Both the position numbers and the translations under genes were made by a program. A stretch of 64,000 nt of DNA, taken from Leptospira jelokensis. Lineage in GTDB: Bacteria; Spirochaetota; Leptospiria; Leptospirales; Leptospiraceae. The stretch covers positions 310,001 through 374,000 of the forward strand of contig NZ_RQGH01000026.1 of the NCBI RefSeq assembly GCF_004769635.1, in the 5' to 3' direction. The notes below the pieces were generated by a model. The model saw nothing but the letters and a program-made list of their open reading frames with translations. It was not told the DNA's origin and did not search any database. This document shows, piece by piece, positions 9,219-19,537 of the stretch; within the stretch, counting starts at the first letter, position 1; the number at the start of each line of letters is the position of its first letter.

Positions 9219-9373
9219 ATTTGGGCCCTTTTCCAACCTAAAAACAGCGATTGGGAGGTGAGAACACTCTCACGGGTGTGGGAACAGAAAGGATCCACAG
9301 GGTTTACGCGGTAAGTTTTTTTCGTCCACCGGGTTCCTTGGGCCTCGGCAAACGGGATTCGGGAGATTTGAGA
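9219..9373. other. Intergenic stretch without a supported gene
   Basis: The gap between the genes ending at 9464 and starting at 9035 is 428 bases. Besides the palindromes and the terminator described separately, this part is richer in G and C than its surroundings. I see no conserved coding signal in it. A short minus-strand open frame here (9152-9421) has no ribosome-binding site and no recognisable product. I see no RNA gene. Confidence 0.5.
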
Positions 9374-9409
9374 AGAAAAAAAAAGACCCTTGTTGTAAGG
9401 GCCTTTTTT
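9374..9409. terminator. Bidirectional hairpin terminator after the caspase-like gene
   Basis: AGACCCTT (9384-9391) and AAGGGCCT (9397-9404) form a stem with a five-base loop and one wobble on the minus strand. It is flanked by an A-run on the left (a T-run for the minus strand) and by six to seven T on the right. It lies about 55 bases after the minus-strand gene that stops at 9464. Confidence 0.75.
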
Positions 9410-9463
9410 AGATTCCGTCACCCAGCAGATTTGCGAGGGTGCGGAGGTTTTTGGACCTTTCGG

Positions 9464-11170
9464 TCAGTATTTGGTTTTGGTATAACTCAATTTTTTATTG
9501 AGGATGATCTCAACCGTCGTCACTTCTCCTGGTTTCACAACAATCTCAGAGTTTTCGAGTTTCATTTCTTCCATAAAACTAGCTCTGATTTCATACTTTC
9601 CTGGTTTTAGGTTGGTGAACCAAAAGTATCCATCTTTGTCCGTTGTGACCTTAAAGATTTGGTTTGTGGCGACAACCGTTGGCATATAAATGGGGTGTTT
9701 TTCGATTGGGTTGTCCAAGGTTTTGAAGAACACACGGCCCCGGATCGCTCCAAATCCATCCATCGAACTCATCGCATCCACTGTCACCGTTTGTTTTGGG
9801 ATCACAGCTGTTGCTGTTTTGTAGATCGGATAGTTGTCAGCACGGACTTCGATTTGGTGGACCCCGGCTGGTAAATTGTCAATTTTTACATTGTAGATAT
9901 CACCAGGGATTAGGGTTCCATTCCGAGTGATCGATCCCCAAATTTTGGATTTTTCCGTAGTGACTTGGGCTTTGTATTCCTGGTCATCCACAAGGACTTT
10001 GATGGCCCTCACCTTTTCTTCTGGAGGGGAGGATTTCAGTTTTCCTTGTTTGTTGAGGAGGTCATAAGGAGACTTTGTGGCCGCTCCTCCATAGGTTTTG
10101 TCTTTGATGATGGAAGTGCGAATGAGGATGTTCCCTGTTGAGACAGAAGGAGGAGCAGGTGGTTCCACTTCAATGATCGGAGGGATGACAACTGTGGTTT
10201 CGTTCGCTGGTGCAGGTTCTGGTTCCGGTGCCACAGGCGTTGTTGTGGTTTGGTTGTTTGGAGTGGTGGTCTCCACAGGAGTGATGGGAACATTCACAAC
10301 AACATTTGGTGGTTTTGGTGGAGGAGTTTGCGGGGTCGGTGATCCCGTTAAAAAGATACCAGCTGCATTCCCAGAAACTTGTGGGGTCTGTTCATGGCTG
10401 AACTGACGTGCCATCTTGATTGTTTCTTCCTTTGCCACAAAAAACGCTTCGAGGGCTGTCACCACGCTATCTTTGTTCAGGTCAGCCTTTTCCAATGCAT
10501 TTCCAAAATTGTAAGTGAAGATCCCGTGGTTGATGGTCCCCCCCACTTCAATCGAAGTTTGGTCATCGTCTGAGGAAGAGATCACGGCCTTGTCTTGGAA
10601 AAAATAATCCTCAGCATTTTGGCGGACTACCCCATCATTGCCTTGGGCAATCGGAATCTCGGCAGCACCACGAGTGTTTTTTCCTTTTTTGGCAATCCCA
10701 CCAGAATAACAACAGTCCATCACAAGGACAGTTTTCGGTGATTTGATTTCAGTTAAAAATTCATTGAGTTCTTCATCCGAAATATGCGGACGATCGTAAC
10801 AAATGAGGTAGTTACGCATTCCATTTTTTGCCTTCGCATCTTTCATGTACATCCCGTGGCCAGAGAAATACAAAAATACGGAATCTTCTTTCCCAACTAC
10901 TTTTCCAAGTTGGCTGATTGCGTTTTTCACATTCTCACGAGTCACCATGGAACCTAACAGGACTTTGATATCCTTAAAGTTTCCTTTTTTTTGGATTTTC
11001 TCTTTTAAAAAATTCGCATCGGCTTCACAGAGATTTAACTCAGGGATTTTTGCCTTGTTCCCTTTGTAGTTCGTTCCTATGAACAACGCATAACGGTTCT
11101 GCGCAAACACCGGTAATCCGATGAGATAGGCAGATAGAATACAAACAAATATGTTTCGTAACGAAAACAT
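9464..11170 (-). CDS. Exported caspase-family (peptidase C14-like) protein
   Basis: The 568-residue protein has a signal peptide (residues 1-23, ending PVFAQ), then a caspase-like p20 domain. NRYALFIGTNYKG (25-37) is the first strand, the catalytic His is His105 in YFSGHG, and the catalytic Cys is Cys154 (or Cys153) in DCCYSGG, matching the metacaspase/orthocaspase pattern. After about residue 270 comes a Pro/Thr-rich linker, then two beta-rich modules: one PEGA-like (LPAGVHQIEVRADNYPIYK) and one carboxypeptidase-regulatory/Cna-B-like (TDKDGYFWFTNLKPGKYEIRA). The start at 11170 has AGAGGA nine bases upstream and opens directly with the signal peptide. It probably acts in the periplasm or outside the cell. 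Substrate and processing are unknown; the flanking genes give no direct clue. Confidence 0.85.
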   Translation of the reverse strand: MFSLRNIFVCILSAYLIGLPVFAQNRYALFIGTNYKGNKAKIPELNLCEADANFLKEKIQKKGNFKDIKVLLGSMVTRENVKNAISQLGKVVGKEDSVFLYFSGHGMYMKDAKAKNGMRNYLICYDRPHISDEELNEFLTEIKSPKTVLVMDCCYSGGIAKKGKNTRGAAEIPIAQGNDGVVRQNAEDYFFQDKAVISSSDDDQTSIEVGGTINHGIFTYNFGNALEKADLNKDSVVTALEAFFVAKEETIKMARQFSHEQTPQVSGNAAGIFLTGSPTPQTPPPKPPNVVVNVPITPVETTTPNNQTTTTPVAPEPEPAPANETTVVIPPIIEVEPPAPPSVSTGNILIRTSIIKDKTYGGAATKSPYDLLNKQGKLKSSPPEEKVRAIKVLVDDQEYKAQVTTEKSKIWGSITRNGTLIPGDIYNVKIDNLPAGVHQIEVRADNYPIYKTATAVIPKQTVTVDAMSSMDGFGAIRGRVFFKTLDNPIEKHPIYMPTVVATNQIFKVTTDKDGYFWFTNLKPGKYEIRASFMEEMKLENSEIVVKPGEVTTVEIILNKKLSYTKTKY

Positions 11171-11229
11171 GATTGGGTTTCCTCTTATCCGGATGGAGTG
11201 CCTCATTCTCCATCACTCGAAATCGGAAA

Positions 11230-12507
11230 TCAATTGGATTTTTGTTTGGATGACAAAAAACGAAAGACTTGAGGCAGCACAAATTCCCGAAATTCTGCGT
11301 TTACCCGTTTTTCTCCTCGGCAATCGTAATGGATATTATCTACAAATCGCTCGGAAGGGTAGGAAGATTCGGGAAAGAAAAAGAGTTTTGCTTCTGGATT
11401 TTTGGAAAAAAATTCTTTCAGGTCAGAAAGAAGGGCAAGTGATTCCTTTGTTTCTTGTCTTTCCTTAAGCCATGGCATGTACACAAGTCCAAAGGGGATT
11501 CCTTCTTTTTTTGTGAATTCGATTAGGTCTTTTAAGACTTGGAAGTCAGGTTTTTGGTAAAGGAATGGGGTTGGATTTTTGAGTTCCTCTGCCAATTCCT
11601 TTTGCACTAGGGCTTTTGAGAATACAACCAGTTCAGGTTTCAATCGGTTGGAAATATTATATTTACCATAATGACGATTGATTTGGTCTTCGATGGTCAA
11701 ATTGTCTTCGAGTTGAGAAGGAGAAGGTTTACAAAGTCCCGCTTCAATGTTTTCACAAGATTCACAAAATAAAGATTTTTCTTTGTATTGTTTGTCCACC
11801 TTCCAATTGGATTGGCTTAAGGCATTTCGGATCGCTCCATGAAACCGATAGGATTCATAAAGAAGAGGAGCTGCTTTGGATAAAATGAAAAGGCGTTCCA
11901 CCCCGGAATAATTTTCAGCCAGCTCAGAAAAGGTAAATTGGTGGAGGTATCTGTGGCCGAAGAATTCCCAAAGGATTTGGTTCATGTCTTCCTGTTTGCC
12001 ACTGTAACTGATTACATTGGATTTTGTGGGAGTTCTAAAAAAGTTTTTTTCAAATCCTTCGTTCCATCTTCGTTTGGTATATTCTGAAATGGATTCATTG
12101 TTTGTTACCACTTTCGCATCTGGATCATACAAAGGTGGGCCATAACCTGTAGCGTATAACTTCGGCGAGGCGGCAAAGAGAACCATTTTGGGTTTTTTGT
12201 TCCCTTTCCTAAGGTATTTGTCCAAAAAGAATCGGTAGTACCTTGGGCCCATGGCAGGCAAACTATGGTTGTAAACAGAGTATTCAGTGTTTTCATCTTT
12301 TGCATATCCGGCAAGGGCCATAGAGCGCGAATCACCTAACACGATTATATCGGCGTCACCTTTTCCAGATTCCACAAAGTTTTTTTTGAGATTTACAAAA
12401 AAGATTTCAGGTTGTTCTAAATAATGGATTCCTGTCACACGAACTGTGATTTCCAAAATCACAAAAAACAAAAGGGCCAAACCAATGCCTAAGAATTTAG
12501 AACGCAA
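11230..12507 (-). CDS. SGNH-hydrolase-like membrane-anchored protein paired with MBOAT (DUF1574-like)
   Basis: The 425-residue protein has an N-terminal anchor (about 6-22) and an SGNH-type fold: the nucleophile motif GDSRSM (Ser in IIVLGDSRS) near residue 60 and the C-terminal Asp/His pair in DNIHYDCRG near 395. Such proteins often take acyl groups delivered by an MBOAT protein and place them on a polysaccharide, as AlgJ/AlgX or PatB do. From memory it resembles the leptospiral DUF1574 group. Its start overlaps the end of the MBOAT gene by 11 bases, so the two are translated together. The substrate is not known. Confidence 0.75.
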   Translation of the reverse strand: MRSKFLGIGLALLFFVILEITVRVTGIHYLEQPEIFFVNLKKNFVESGKGDADIIVLGDSRSMALAGYAKDENTEYSVYNHSLPAMGPRYYRFFLDKYLRKGNKKPKMVLFAASPKLYATGYGPPLYDPDAKVVTNNESISEYTKRRWNEGFEKNFFRTPTKSNVISYSGKQEDMNQILWEFFGHRYLHQFTFSELAENYSGVERLFILSKAAPLLYESYRFHGAIRNALSQSNWKVDKQYKEKSLFCESCENIEAGLCKPSPSQLEDNLTIEDQINRHYGKYNISNRLKPELVVFSKALVQKELAEELKNPTPFLYQKPDFQVLKDLIEFTKKEGIPFGLVYMPWLKERQETKESLALLSDLKEFFSKNPEAKLFFFPESSYPSERFVDNIHYDCRGEKRVNAEFREFVLPQVFRFLSSKQKSN

Positions 12508-14053
12508 AGTAAATTACCTCTTTTCCAAAAACTCCTCTTGTGAGGATGAGAAATGCCATAAACGATAAAACAAATGCTTGGATGAGTGGATGGGTTAAAA
12601 AGATCCAATACCTTTCTTTTTTGAAATAAGAAATGCCATCGATGATGAGGAGAGGGAAGAATATTTTAAAGTATTCTTCCCAAAGTCCAAACATATTTTT
12701 CACGTTACCATTTGGAGAAAGGTCCCATGTCCAAACACTTAAAAATTTTTGTAAGTAAACAAACATCATTTTCGCATCATAGGAACGAAATGCAACGGCA
12801 CTAAATGCAACAAGTGAGAATACCAAAACTCGGCTAAACGTTCCCTTAAGAATTTCGGAAAGCGTAGTGGAAATAGATCGAGAAGTTTCGGTCGTTTGGT
12901 CTCCCAAATCTTCTTTCTTCTTGGAAAAGGCGACAAGGTAAATCAGAGTGTATACACCTTGCAAACAACCCCATGTGATAAAGGTCCAGTTCGCACCATG
13001 CCAAAGCCCAGAGAGAAAAAAGATGATGCATAAATTGCGGTACTGGGCAAATTTTCCATACTTACTCCCACCAAGAGAGATATAGATGTAATCTCGAAAC
13101 CATCGATTCAGTGTTACATGCCAACGGTTCCAAAATTCTGTGGGGGTTTTCGCAAATTCTGGTGTTTCAAAATTTACGGTGAGGGTCACACCAAGTAATC
13201 TGGAAATCCCAAGTGCAATAAAAGAATACCCCGCAAAGTCACAATAAATTTGAGTTAAAAATAAAAATCCACCAGCAAACACTTGTGAGCCGTCCATGGA
13301 ATGGATGATCTCAGGATTTTGGGTGTACATGGACTTTGCTGCAAAAAAAACTTGGTCCACATAGGTTGCTAAATTATCAGCAACATACACTTTCATAAAA
13401 TAACCAAGTAAGATGTCATACAAACCTTTTTGGACACCATCCATCGTGGGGAACTTCGGTTGTTTTAACTGTGGGAGTAAATCTTGTGCGCGTTCAATGG
13501 GTCCTGCCACTAGTTGAGGGAAAAAATTCACAAACAATGCAAAATCAAAAAAATCTTTTTCAGCAGGGATTTGTTTTCTGTACACATCAATCGTGTACGA
13601 CATGGTTTGGAAGGTGTAAAAACTAATCCCTACAGGAAGGACTATGTTTTTCAAAAGATAGGTACTCGAATCTGTAGCCGCACTCCCTCCAAGCCAAATG
13701 GCGATTTGGTTCCAGGAATCAATCAGATTCACAGCAAAAAAATCATAGTACTTCATGGTAAAAAGAAGGCCCAAATTGGCAAAAATGGAAACTGATAGGT
13801 AAAGTTTCCTTCGCCCTTGGTGGTTGGAAGATTCGATGAGATTTGCCGCGACGTAATCGATTGTGGTACTAATGAGAATTAAAAAGAGAAAAAACCATTC
13901 CCACCACCCGTAAAATACATAGGAAGCGAAGAGTAACCAAAGATTTTGTGCGCGGTAGGCCCATTTCTCTTTTTTGGCAAACCAACCAAAACACAAGAAA
14001 ACCGAATACACAATGAGAAAGAATAATAAGAAAACAAACGTATTAAAAAGCAT
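12497..14053 (-). CDS. MBOAT family O-acyltransferase (AlgI/DltB-like)
   Basis: This 518-residue multi-pass membrane protein has about ten hydrophobic segments and the MBOAT hallmarks: the block [21 protein letters not shown], the [19 protein letters not shown] segment, and the catalytic His in [13 protein letters not shown]. Family members move an acyl group across the membrane onto a surface polymer. The partner is the overlapping SGNH protein just downstream. Together they probably acetylate or acylate an envelope or exported glycan; the glycan itself is unknown. It begins 86 bases from the divergent recQ gene. Confidence 0.9.
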   Translation of the reverse strand: MLFNTFVFLLFFLIVYSVFLCFGWFAKKEKWAYRAQNLWLLFASYVFYGWWEWFFLFLILISTTIDYVAANLIESSNHQGRRKLYLSVSIFANLGLLFTMKYYDFFAVNLIDSWNQIAIWLGGSAATDSSTYLLKNIVLPVGISFYTFQTMSYTIDVYRKQIPAEKDFFDFALFVNFFPQLVAGPIERAQDLLPQLKQPKFPTMDGVQKGLYDILLGYFMKVYVADNLATYVDQVFFAAKSMYTQNPEIIHSMDGSQVFAGGFLFLTQIYCDFAGYSFIALGISRLLGVTLTVNFETPEFAKTPTEFWNRWHVTLNRWFRDYIYISLGGSKYGKFAQYRNLCIIFFLSGLWHGANWTFITWGCLQGVYTLIYLVAFSKKKEDLGDQTTETSRSISTTLSEILKGTFSRVLVFSLVAFSAVAFRSYDAKMMFVYLQKFLSVWTWDLSPNGNVKNMFGLWEEYFKIFFPLLIIDGISYFKKERYWIFLTHPLIQAFVLSFMAFLILTRGVFGKEVIYFAF

Positions 14054-14139
14054 CGGTCTTCGTTACAATTCCAAGGTCATCGGTTTCTGTAAAATTCAAA
14101 AATGAGGCAAAAAGTGAGAATCTTATCATTGACCCGTTC

Positions 14140-16029
14140 TTGTTTCCCAAAAATCTAAGAGTTAGCTTGGATCTACTTTCGGAACTCAAAACCAAATTCG
14201 GTTTTTCAGAATTTCGCCTTGGACAAAGGGAAGCCATCGAATCCGTTCTTTTGGGTCAGGATACCCTTGCCATTTTACCGACGGGAGCCGGTAAGTCCCT
14301 CATTTACCAACTGCCTGCTGCCATCCAAAAAAACAAACTAACGCTAGTTATATCACCTCTCATTGCTCTGATGAAAGACCAAACAGAGAGTTTACTTGCC
14401 AAAGGGATCCCTGCCGCATTTTGTAATTCCACGCAAGACGAAGTGGAACAAATGACCATTCTCGCAAAAGCAGTCCGTGGAGAACTGAGGGTGTTACTTG
14501 TTTCCCCAGAACGAGCATTATCCAATGGTTTTTTAAGAATCTTTCGTGAGATGGATTTATTTTCCCTTGTGGTGGACGAAGCCCATTGTGTCTCACAATG
14601 GGGCCACGATTTTCGACCTGAATACCGCCAAATCCATATTTTGCGAGAAAGGCATCCGAATCCAAAATTTCCAATTTTAGCACTCACTGCCACAGCCACA
14701 GAAAAAGTACAAACCGATGTGCAGGTTTCCCTTGGGATGCGTTCTCCAAAAGTGGTACTCTCCACATTTTTTCGTCCGAATCTCAAATTCAGTGTGGAAT
14801 ACCCAAACCAAGAGAGGGACAAAGCGGACCGACTCATGGAATTACTCGAACCGTGGAAAGATGGTAGGAAGTTTCCTGGACGAGCCATTGTTTATTGCGC
14901 GACTAGGAAAAAAACGGACGAAGTGTACGATCTTTTGAAAGACTTTGGATTCTCTGTTGGGAAGTACCATGCAGGTCGCACAGACGGAATCCGGGAACGC
15001 ACTCAAAATGCTTACACATCGGGAAAAGTTCCGATCCTTGTTGCCACAAATGCATTTGGAATGGGGATGGATCAACCTGACGTTCGTTTGGTGGTCCACT
15101 ACCAAGTCCCCGCCTCACTCGAAGCATATTACCAAGAAGCAGGTCGTGCAGGCCGAGACAACTTACCATCAGAATGTGTGTTGTTTTACAAAGCAGGTGA
15201 TGTTGCCACACAGATGTTTATGTTGTCCAAGGAAACCAACTACAAGGGTGGAGATACCTTACTCAAATACATCAAGGAATATGCGAATCTTGAAGTTTGT
15301 AGGCAGGTGCAACTTTGTTCCTATTTTGGTGAAACCATTCCTCCCTGTGGAACCTGTGATATCTGCACAGAGACAGGTGTTAGTGTTCACCGTTCCAAGT
15401 TTTTAGAATCGGAAAAAGTAAAACTCCAAAAGAAAAATGAAAAAAGAGAATACCCTCTTTCCGAATGGGAAGAAGAAACCATTCAAAACTTTTTAAAGGA
15501 ACACCCTGCTGTTTTTGGCAAAAACATCATCGCAAAAACCTTGGTGGGCAAACGAACCAAAGATGTCCTAAGGTACCGTATGGAACGAAATCCTTTCCAC
15601 GGAAAGTTGGAAGGGATCCCAGAAGAGGCAGTGGTTGCCAAATTGGAAACATGGGTGGAAGAAAAAAAAGTTTTGGTAGCGGGTGCGAAGTATCCCAAAT
15701 TGTACTTACCGAATTTTTCCAAAACAAAAACAAAACTTTCTCCGTCAACTAACAAAGGAGATGTGGAAAGTAAAAACCTCAAACCCAAAAAAGTTCCAAC
15801 CTTACATTCACAAATCTTACGAGAACTGATGAACTATCGGGATCGGAAAGCAAGGCAACTCAAATGGAAAAAGTTTATGGTGTTCCAAAATCCAGTCCTC
15901 AAACGAATTGCCGAACGAAAACCGAAAAACCTCTCGGAACTCGAAGCCACAAAGGGTGTGGGCCCTGCGAAAGTGGAACGATTTGGGAATGATATCATCG
16001 AAATTTTGGCAAAGTGGGACGAATCGTAA
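14140..16029 (+). CDS. recQ: ATP-dependent DNA helicase RecQ
   Basis: RecQ unwinds DNA 3' to 5' in recombination and fork repair. The 629-residue protein has Walker A PTGAGKS (about 47-53), Walker B DEAH (146-149) followed by the RecQ-specific [14 protein letters not shown] loop, and motif VI in [11 protein letters not shown]. The RQC zinc site is [11 protein letters not shown]...CGTCDIC, and a C-terminal HRDC-like domain covers the last 75 residues ([19 protein letters not shown]). There is no ATG: TTG at 14140 or TTG at 14167 (AAGAG six bases upstream) are the candidates, so the exact N-terminus is uncertain. It is divergent from the MBOAT gene. Confidence 0.95.
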   Translation: MFPKNLRVSLDLLSELKTKFGFSEFRLGQREAIESVLLGQDTLAILPTGAGKSLIYQLPAAIQKNKLTLVISPLIALMKDQTESLLAKGIPAAFCNSTQDEVEQMTILAKAVRGELRVLLVSPERALSNGFLRIFREMDLFSLVVDEAHCVSQWGHDFRPEYRQIHILRERHPNPKFPILALTATATEKVQTDVQVSLGMRSPKVVLSTFFRPNLKFSVEYPNQERDKADRLMELLEPWKDGRKFPGRAIVYCATRKKTDEVYDLLKDFGFSVGKYHAGRTDGIRERTQNAYTSGKVPILVATNAFGMGMDQPDVRLVVHYQVPASLEAYYQEAGRAGRDNLPSECVLFYKAGDVATQMFMLSKETNYKGGDTLLKYIKEYANLEVCRQVQLCSYFGETIPPCGTCDICTETGVSVHRSKFLESEKVKLQKKNEKREYPLSEWEEETIQNFLKEHPAVFGKNIIAKTLVGKRTKDVLRYRMERNPFHGKLEGIPEEAVVAKLETWVEEKKVLVAGAKYPKLYLPNFSKTKTKLSPSTNKGDVESKNLKPKKVPTLHSQILRELMNYRDRKARQLKWKKFMVFQNPVLKRIAERKPKNLSELEATKGVGPAKVERFGNDIIEILAKWDES

Positions 16030-16176
16030 GGAGAACCCAACTTTCGATCAACAAATGTCGATTGAAGATATCCAACTGGGAACGATTGGTCCCATCCAGA
16101 TATCTGATGAGAATCCCTTGTAAATTCCCTTGAAACTTTCCTTCCCTAATAGAATCTGCTGAATCAAAGGGTCATT

Positions 16177-17421
16177 ATGGAAAGAATTGCAGGGAAAATC
16201 GTTACCCATGAAAGAGAATTTTTAGGTACAATTGGATTTGATCCAAACTCAGGCCTCATCACATACGTGAAGGAAGGTTTGGATCCAGATGCTCGCCAAT
16301 TCTCAGATGATTGTGTGATTTTTCCTGGGTTTGGAGACATCCACATCCATGCAAGAGAAGATGTAACGGGTAAACATACTTACAAGGAAGATTTTGAATC
16401 GGCAAGTGCAGCTGCCATCAATGGTGGTGTGATCCATGTAGCCGATATGCCAAACAATCCTGTTCCGCCGATTGATGATGAAACTTACACCACAAAACAA
16501 GCGCTAACCAAAAAAGCCCCCATTCATATCACATTGTATGCTGGAATTGGACCTCATACAAAACCTCTAACCAAAAAAGTTCCATACAAAGTATTTATGG
16601 GCCCTTCCATTGGAGAACTTTTTTTCCACGACAACCCGTCACTCGAAGAAGTGATCCAACACTACCAAGGCCAAGATGTGAGTTTTCATTGTGAAGACCC
16701 AGAGATCCTCATTGCCAATAAAGACCAACCCACACATGAAACAAGGCGACCCAAGGAAGCAGAAACGGTTGCAACAGATTTTGCTTTATATCTCATCGAA
16801 AAGTACAATCTGAGAGGGAAACTTTGTCATTATTCTACAAAAGACGGTCTTTCCAAGATTATCGCGGCAAAACAACGGGGTGTAAAGGTCACATGCGAAG
16901 TGACACCTACCCATTTGATGTTTGATACCGATATGCTAACAGAAACCAATCACAAATGGTTCCAAATGAACCCTCCACTTCGTGGCCGTGAAGATAGGGA
17001 AGCGATGGTAAAAGGGATACTTGATGGGCACATTGATTATTTAGCGACCGACCATGCACCTCATTCCATCGAAGAAAAACAAAAAGGTACAAGTGGGATT
17101 TCCCAATTGGATACCTATGGTCTTTTTGTCACATATATGATACTAAAATTAAACATTCCGATGACCCTCATTGCTAAAATTTGTTCCAAAAATCCTGGTG
17201 AATTTGTAGCGCCCTATTTACCAAAACAATTTGGCAAAGGGTTTGGAATCATTAACGAAGGTTATGCGGCAAATTTTTCTATCCTAAATTTAAAAAAACC
17301 AGTTGAATTTAAAAAATCCATGATTAAAAGTAAGTCCGGATGGTCGCCATTCGAAGGGTTCCAATTCCCAGGATCCATCGAAGCGGTCTATTATTTAGGC
17401 AAAGAAATACATGCGAAATGA
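16177..17421 (+). CDS. pyrC: Dihydroorotase-like amidohydrolase
   Basis: The 414-residue protein belongs to the amidohydrolase superfamily and most resembles dihydroorotase, which closes carbamoyl-aspartate to dihydroorotate in pyrimidine synthesis. Metal-site motifs are FGDIHIHARED (about 50-60), the candidate carboxylated Lys in YKVFMGPS, His in VSFHCEDPE and LCHYSTKDG, and the Asp in ATDHAPHS. The substrate loop MNPPLRG is present. The substitution of HARED for the more usual HxREP, and the YKVFM lysine, leave some room for a related cyclic amidohydrolase. The PAS-GGDEF-EAL gene starts inside its last 11 bases. Confidence 0.75.
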   Translation: MERIAGKIVTHEREFLGTIGFDPNSGLITYVKEGLDPDARQFSDDCVIFPGFGDIHIHAREDVTGKHTYKEDFESASAAAINGGVIHVADMPNNPVPPIDDETYTTKQALTKKAPIHITLYAGIGPHTKPLTKKVPYKVFMGPSIGELFFHDNPSLEEVIQHYQGQDVSFHCEDPEILIANKDQPTHETRRPKEAETVATDFALYLIEKYNLRGKLCHYSTKDGLSKIIAAKQRGVKVTCEVTPTHLMFDTDMLTETNHKWFQMNPPLRGREDREAMVKGILDGHIDYLATDHAPHSIEEKQKGTSGISQLDTYGLFVTYMILKLNIPMTLIAKICSKNPGEFVAPYLPKQFGKGFGIINEGYAANFSILNLKKPVEFKKSMIKSKSGWSPFEGFQFPGSIEAVYYLGKEIHAK

Positions 17422-19495
17422 GCCTTTAGGCAGCAAAATTCTCTCTGGTCTCACTGTTAAATCCCTACTGACCGAATACCCAAATAGTTTCCAAGTTTTG
17501 GATTGGGAAGGCCATTTTATTTCCGTCACAGATCGGTTTGCTCGGTTTTTAGAATTTGAACCCAAAGACTTGGTAGGACAATCCATCCTTACGTTCACAC
17601 AAGAAGATGACAAAGAGAATACAGAAAATACATTCCAAAGTTTGGGTGAAAATCCGAATATTGTAAATTTCGAAAATCGCCTTGTGACAAAATCCAAAGA
17701 AGAGGTTTGGATCATTTGGTTACTCATCCCTCTTCGTGAATCCAAAATCATTTTGGGCTTTGACCGAGATGTCACCATCCAAAAAGACATCTCTTTTGAG
17801 TTTTTATTACAACAACAAAAGTACAAGTCTATCTTTGATAACCTTCCCATGGGGATCGCCATCACCGATGAAAAAGGAAAGATCATTGAAACCAATAAAA
17901 CGGCAAGGACTTATTTCGACATCCAAGATGGGGAACTTCTCAATCGCACATTAAACATTCGTAAGTACACTCTCATCCAACCCAATGGAACCAAAATTTA
18001 TCCACGGAAATCCAGTTTGATGCGGGCCCTTCGGCACAAAGAAGTGATCCGCAATCTGGAAATTGGAATGATCAAAGAAGACAAAATCACTTGGTTTGAT
18101 ATTCTAGCAACCCCCATTCCCATTGAAAATTTTGGCCTAGCGGTTGCCTTCCTTGACATCACCCAACGAAGGCATGCGGAAGAAAAAATTGCCTATATGG
18201 CTTTTTTTGACCAACTCACAAACCTTCCGAATCGAAATTCCCTCATCGACAAATTGTTTCCTATTTTTGAAGAAGCGAGGCGTCATGGAAATTTGGTTGG
18301 AATCCTTGCAATTGATTTGGATAATTTTAAAATCATCAATGATTCCCGTGGACATGACTTCGGTGACAAAATCATCAAACTGGTTGCCTACCGCATCCGG
18401 GAAAGCATCCGAGTGTATGATTTGATTAGCAGACAAGGGGGAGATGAGTTTAATGTAGTACTTCCTGATCTATCGAACGAACGTGATGCGGCCGTGATTT
18501 CAGAATCCATATTAGATGCAATGACCCATCCTTTTGTCATCGACGGTGAAAGGATTTTTGTCAATATTTCGATTGGGATCGCCTTATACCCAACAGACGG
18601 AAAAGATTCGAATACACTTCTTAAAAACGCAGACAGTGCACTCAATTTAGCCAAATCACAAGGCAAAAACTGTTATGTGTTCTTTACGGAAGAACTCCAA
18701 ACCGTGGTTGCGGAACGATTGGAAATTGAAAATCGAATGAGGATTGCCATCATTGAAAACCAATTCACTTTGATGTACCAACCGAAAATTGATTTGTATA
18801 CGAGAAAACCTGTTGGCGTAGAAGCACTCATCCGTTGGCGCCATCCGGAACGAGGCCTGATTTCACCCAATGTTTTCATTCCAATTTCGGAAGAAACAGG
18901 GATGATCCTTGCGATTGGAGAATGGGTGATTAAGTCTGCCATCATCACGATGCGTATTTGGAAAGATGCCGGGATCAAAGATGTGTCTATGGCTGTGAAT
19001 ATTTCCACCAAACAGTTCAAACACGAAAGACTCATTTCAACAATCGCCGAAAATCTAAAATTATTCAAAGTGGACCCACATGATTTAGAAGTGGAACTCA
19101 CAGAAAGTTCAGTGATGGAAAATGCGGATGCTGCTGTTCGCACCATGCAAGAGATCCGTAAACTGGGAGCCAAAATCGCCATCGATGATTTTGGAACGGG
19201 TTACAGTAGTTTGGGGTACTTAAAAAAACTTCCTATTTCGTCGTTAAAAATTGACCGTTCCTTTGTTTCTGAAATCACAACCGACAAAGATTCCAAAACC
19301 ATCATCCACGCTGTTTCTAACCTCGCACATAACCTTGGTTTGAGTGTTGTGGCGGAGGGAGCGGAAACCGAAGCACAGGTGCAGTTACTTGCCGAAAGTG
19401 GTGTGGACCAAATCCAGGGTTTTTATTTTGCCAAACCGATGACTTCCGAGGATTGCCTGCATTTTCTAAAAACAGAACTTGGAATTTCCGATTGA
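17411..19495 (+). CDS. PAS-PAS-GGDEF-EAL cyclic-di-GMP protein
   Basis: This 694-residue cytosolic protein has two PAS-like domains (about 20-125 and 135-250), a GGDEF domain and an EAL domain. The cyclase looks active: IDLDNFKIIN keeps the metal Asp, and GGDEF is intact at 343-347. An RxxD product-inhibition site (RVYD, 334-337) lies exactly five residues before it. The phosphodiesterase half also looks complete: EAL at 471-473, AVNISTKQF, ELTESS, IDDFGTGYSS, LKIDRSF and VVAEGAE. It could therefore make and break cyclic-di-GMP depending on the PAS signal. It overlaps the dihydroorotase-like gene by 11 bases, implying coupled translation. Confidence 0.95.
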   Translation: MRNEPLGSKILSGLTVKSLLTEYPNSFQVLDWEGHFISVTDRFARFLEFEPKDLVGQSILTFTQEDDKENTENTFQSLGENPNIVNFENRLVTKSKEEVWIIWLLIPLRESKIILGFDRDVTIQKDISFEFLLQQQKYKSIFDNLPMGIAITDEKGKIIETNKTARTYFDIQDGELLNRTLNIRKYTLIQPNGTKIYPRKSSLMRALRHKEVIRNLEIGMIKEDKITWFDILATPIPIENFGLAVAFLDITQRRHAEEKIAYMAFFDQLTNLPNRNSLIDKLFPIFEEARRHGNLVGILAIDLDNFKIINDSRGHDFGDKIIKLVAYRIRESIRVYDLISRQGGDEFNVVLPDLSNERDAAVISESILDAMTHPFVIDGERIFVNISIGIALYPTDGKDSNTLLKNADSALNLAKSQGKNCYVFFTEELQTVVAERLEIENRMRIAIIENQFTLMYQPKIDLYTRKPVGVEALIRWRHPERGLISPNVFIPISEETGMILAIGEWVIKSAIITMRIWKDAGIKDVSMAVNISTKQFKHERLISTIAENLKLFKVDPHDLEVELTESSVMENADAAVRTMQEIRKLGAKIAIDDFGTGYSSLGYLKKLPISSLKIDRSFVSEITTDKDSKTIIHAVSNLAHNLGLSVVAEGAETEAQVQLLAESGVDQIQGFYFAKPMTSEDCLHFLKTELGISD

Positions 19496-19537
19496 CCCGT
19501 TCGCTTTCCCGCCGTTTTTAACAATTAAGGATTTCAC

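Noticed and set aside
9152..9421. 89-codon open frame on the minus strand in the largest intergenic gap
   Set aside because: No ribosome-binding site, odd composition, and it runs through the terminator and the palindromes.
14043..14237. Short minus-strand frame across the MBOAT/recQ gap
   Set aside because: Overlaps the 5' end of recQ and has no recognisable product.
16066..16105. Imperfect hairpin with AGATATC arms after recQ
   Set aside because: Internal loop and no T-run, so neither a clear terminator nor a known site.
16130..16155. TTGAAA and TAGAAT before the dihydroorotase-like gene
   Set aside because: The spacing is only 14 bases, too short for a confident promoter.
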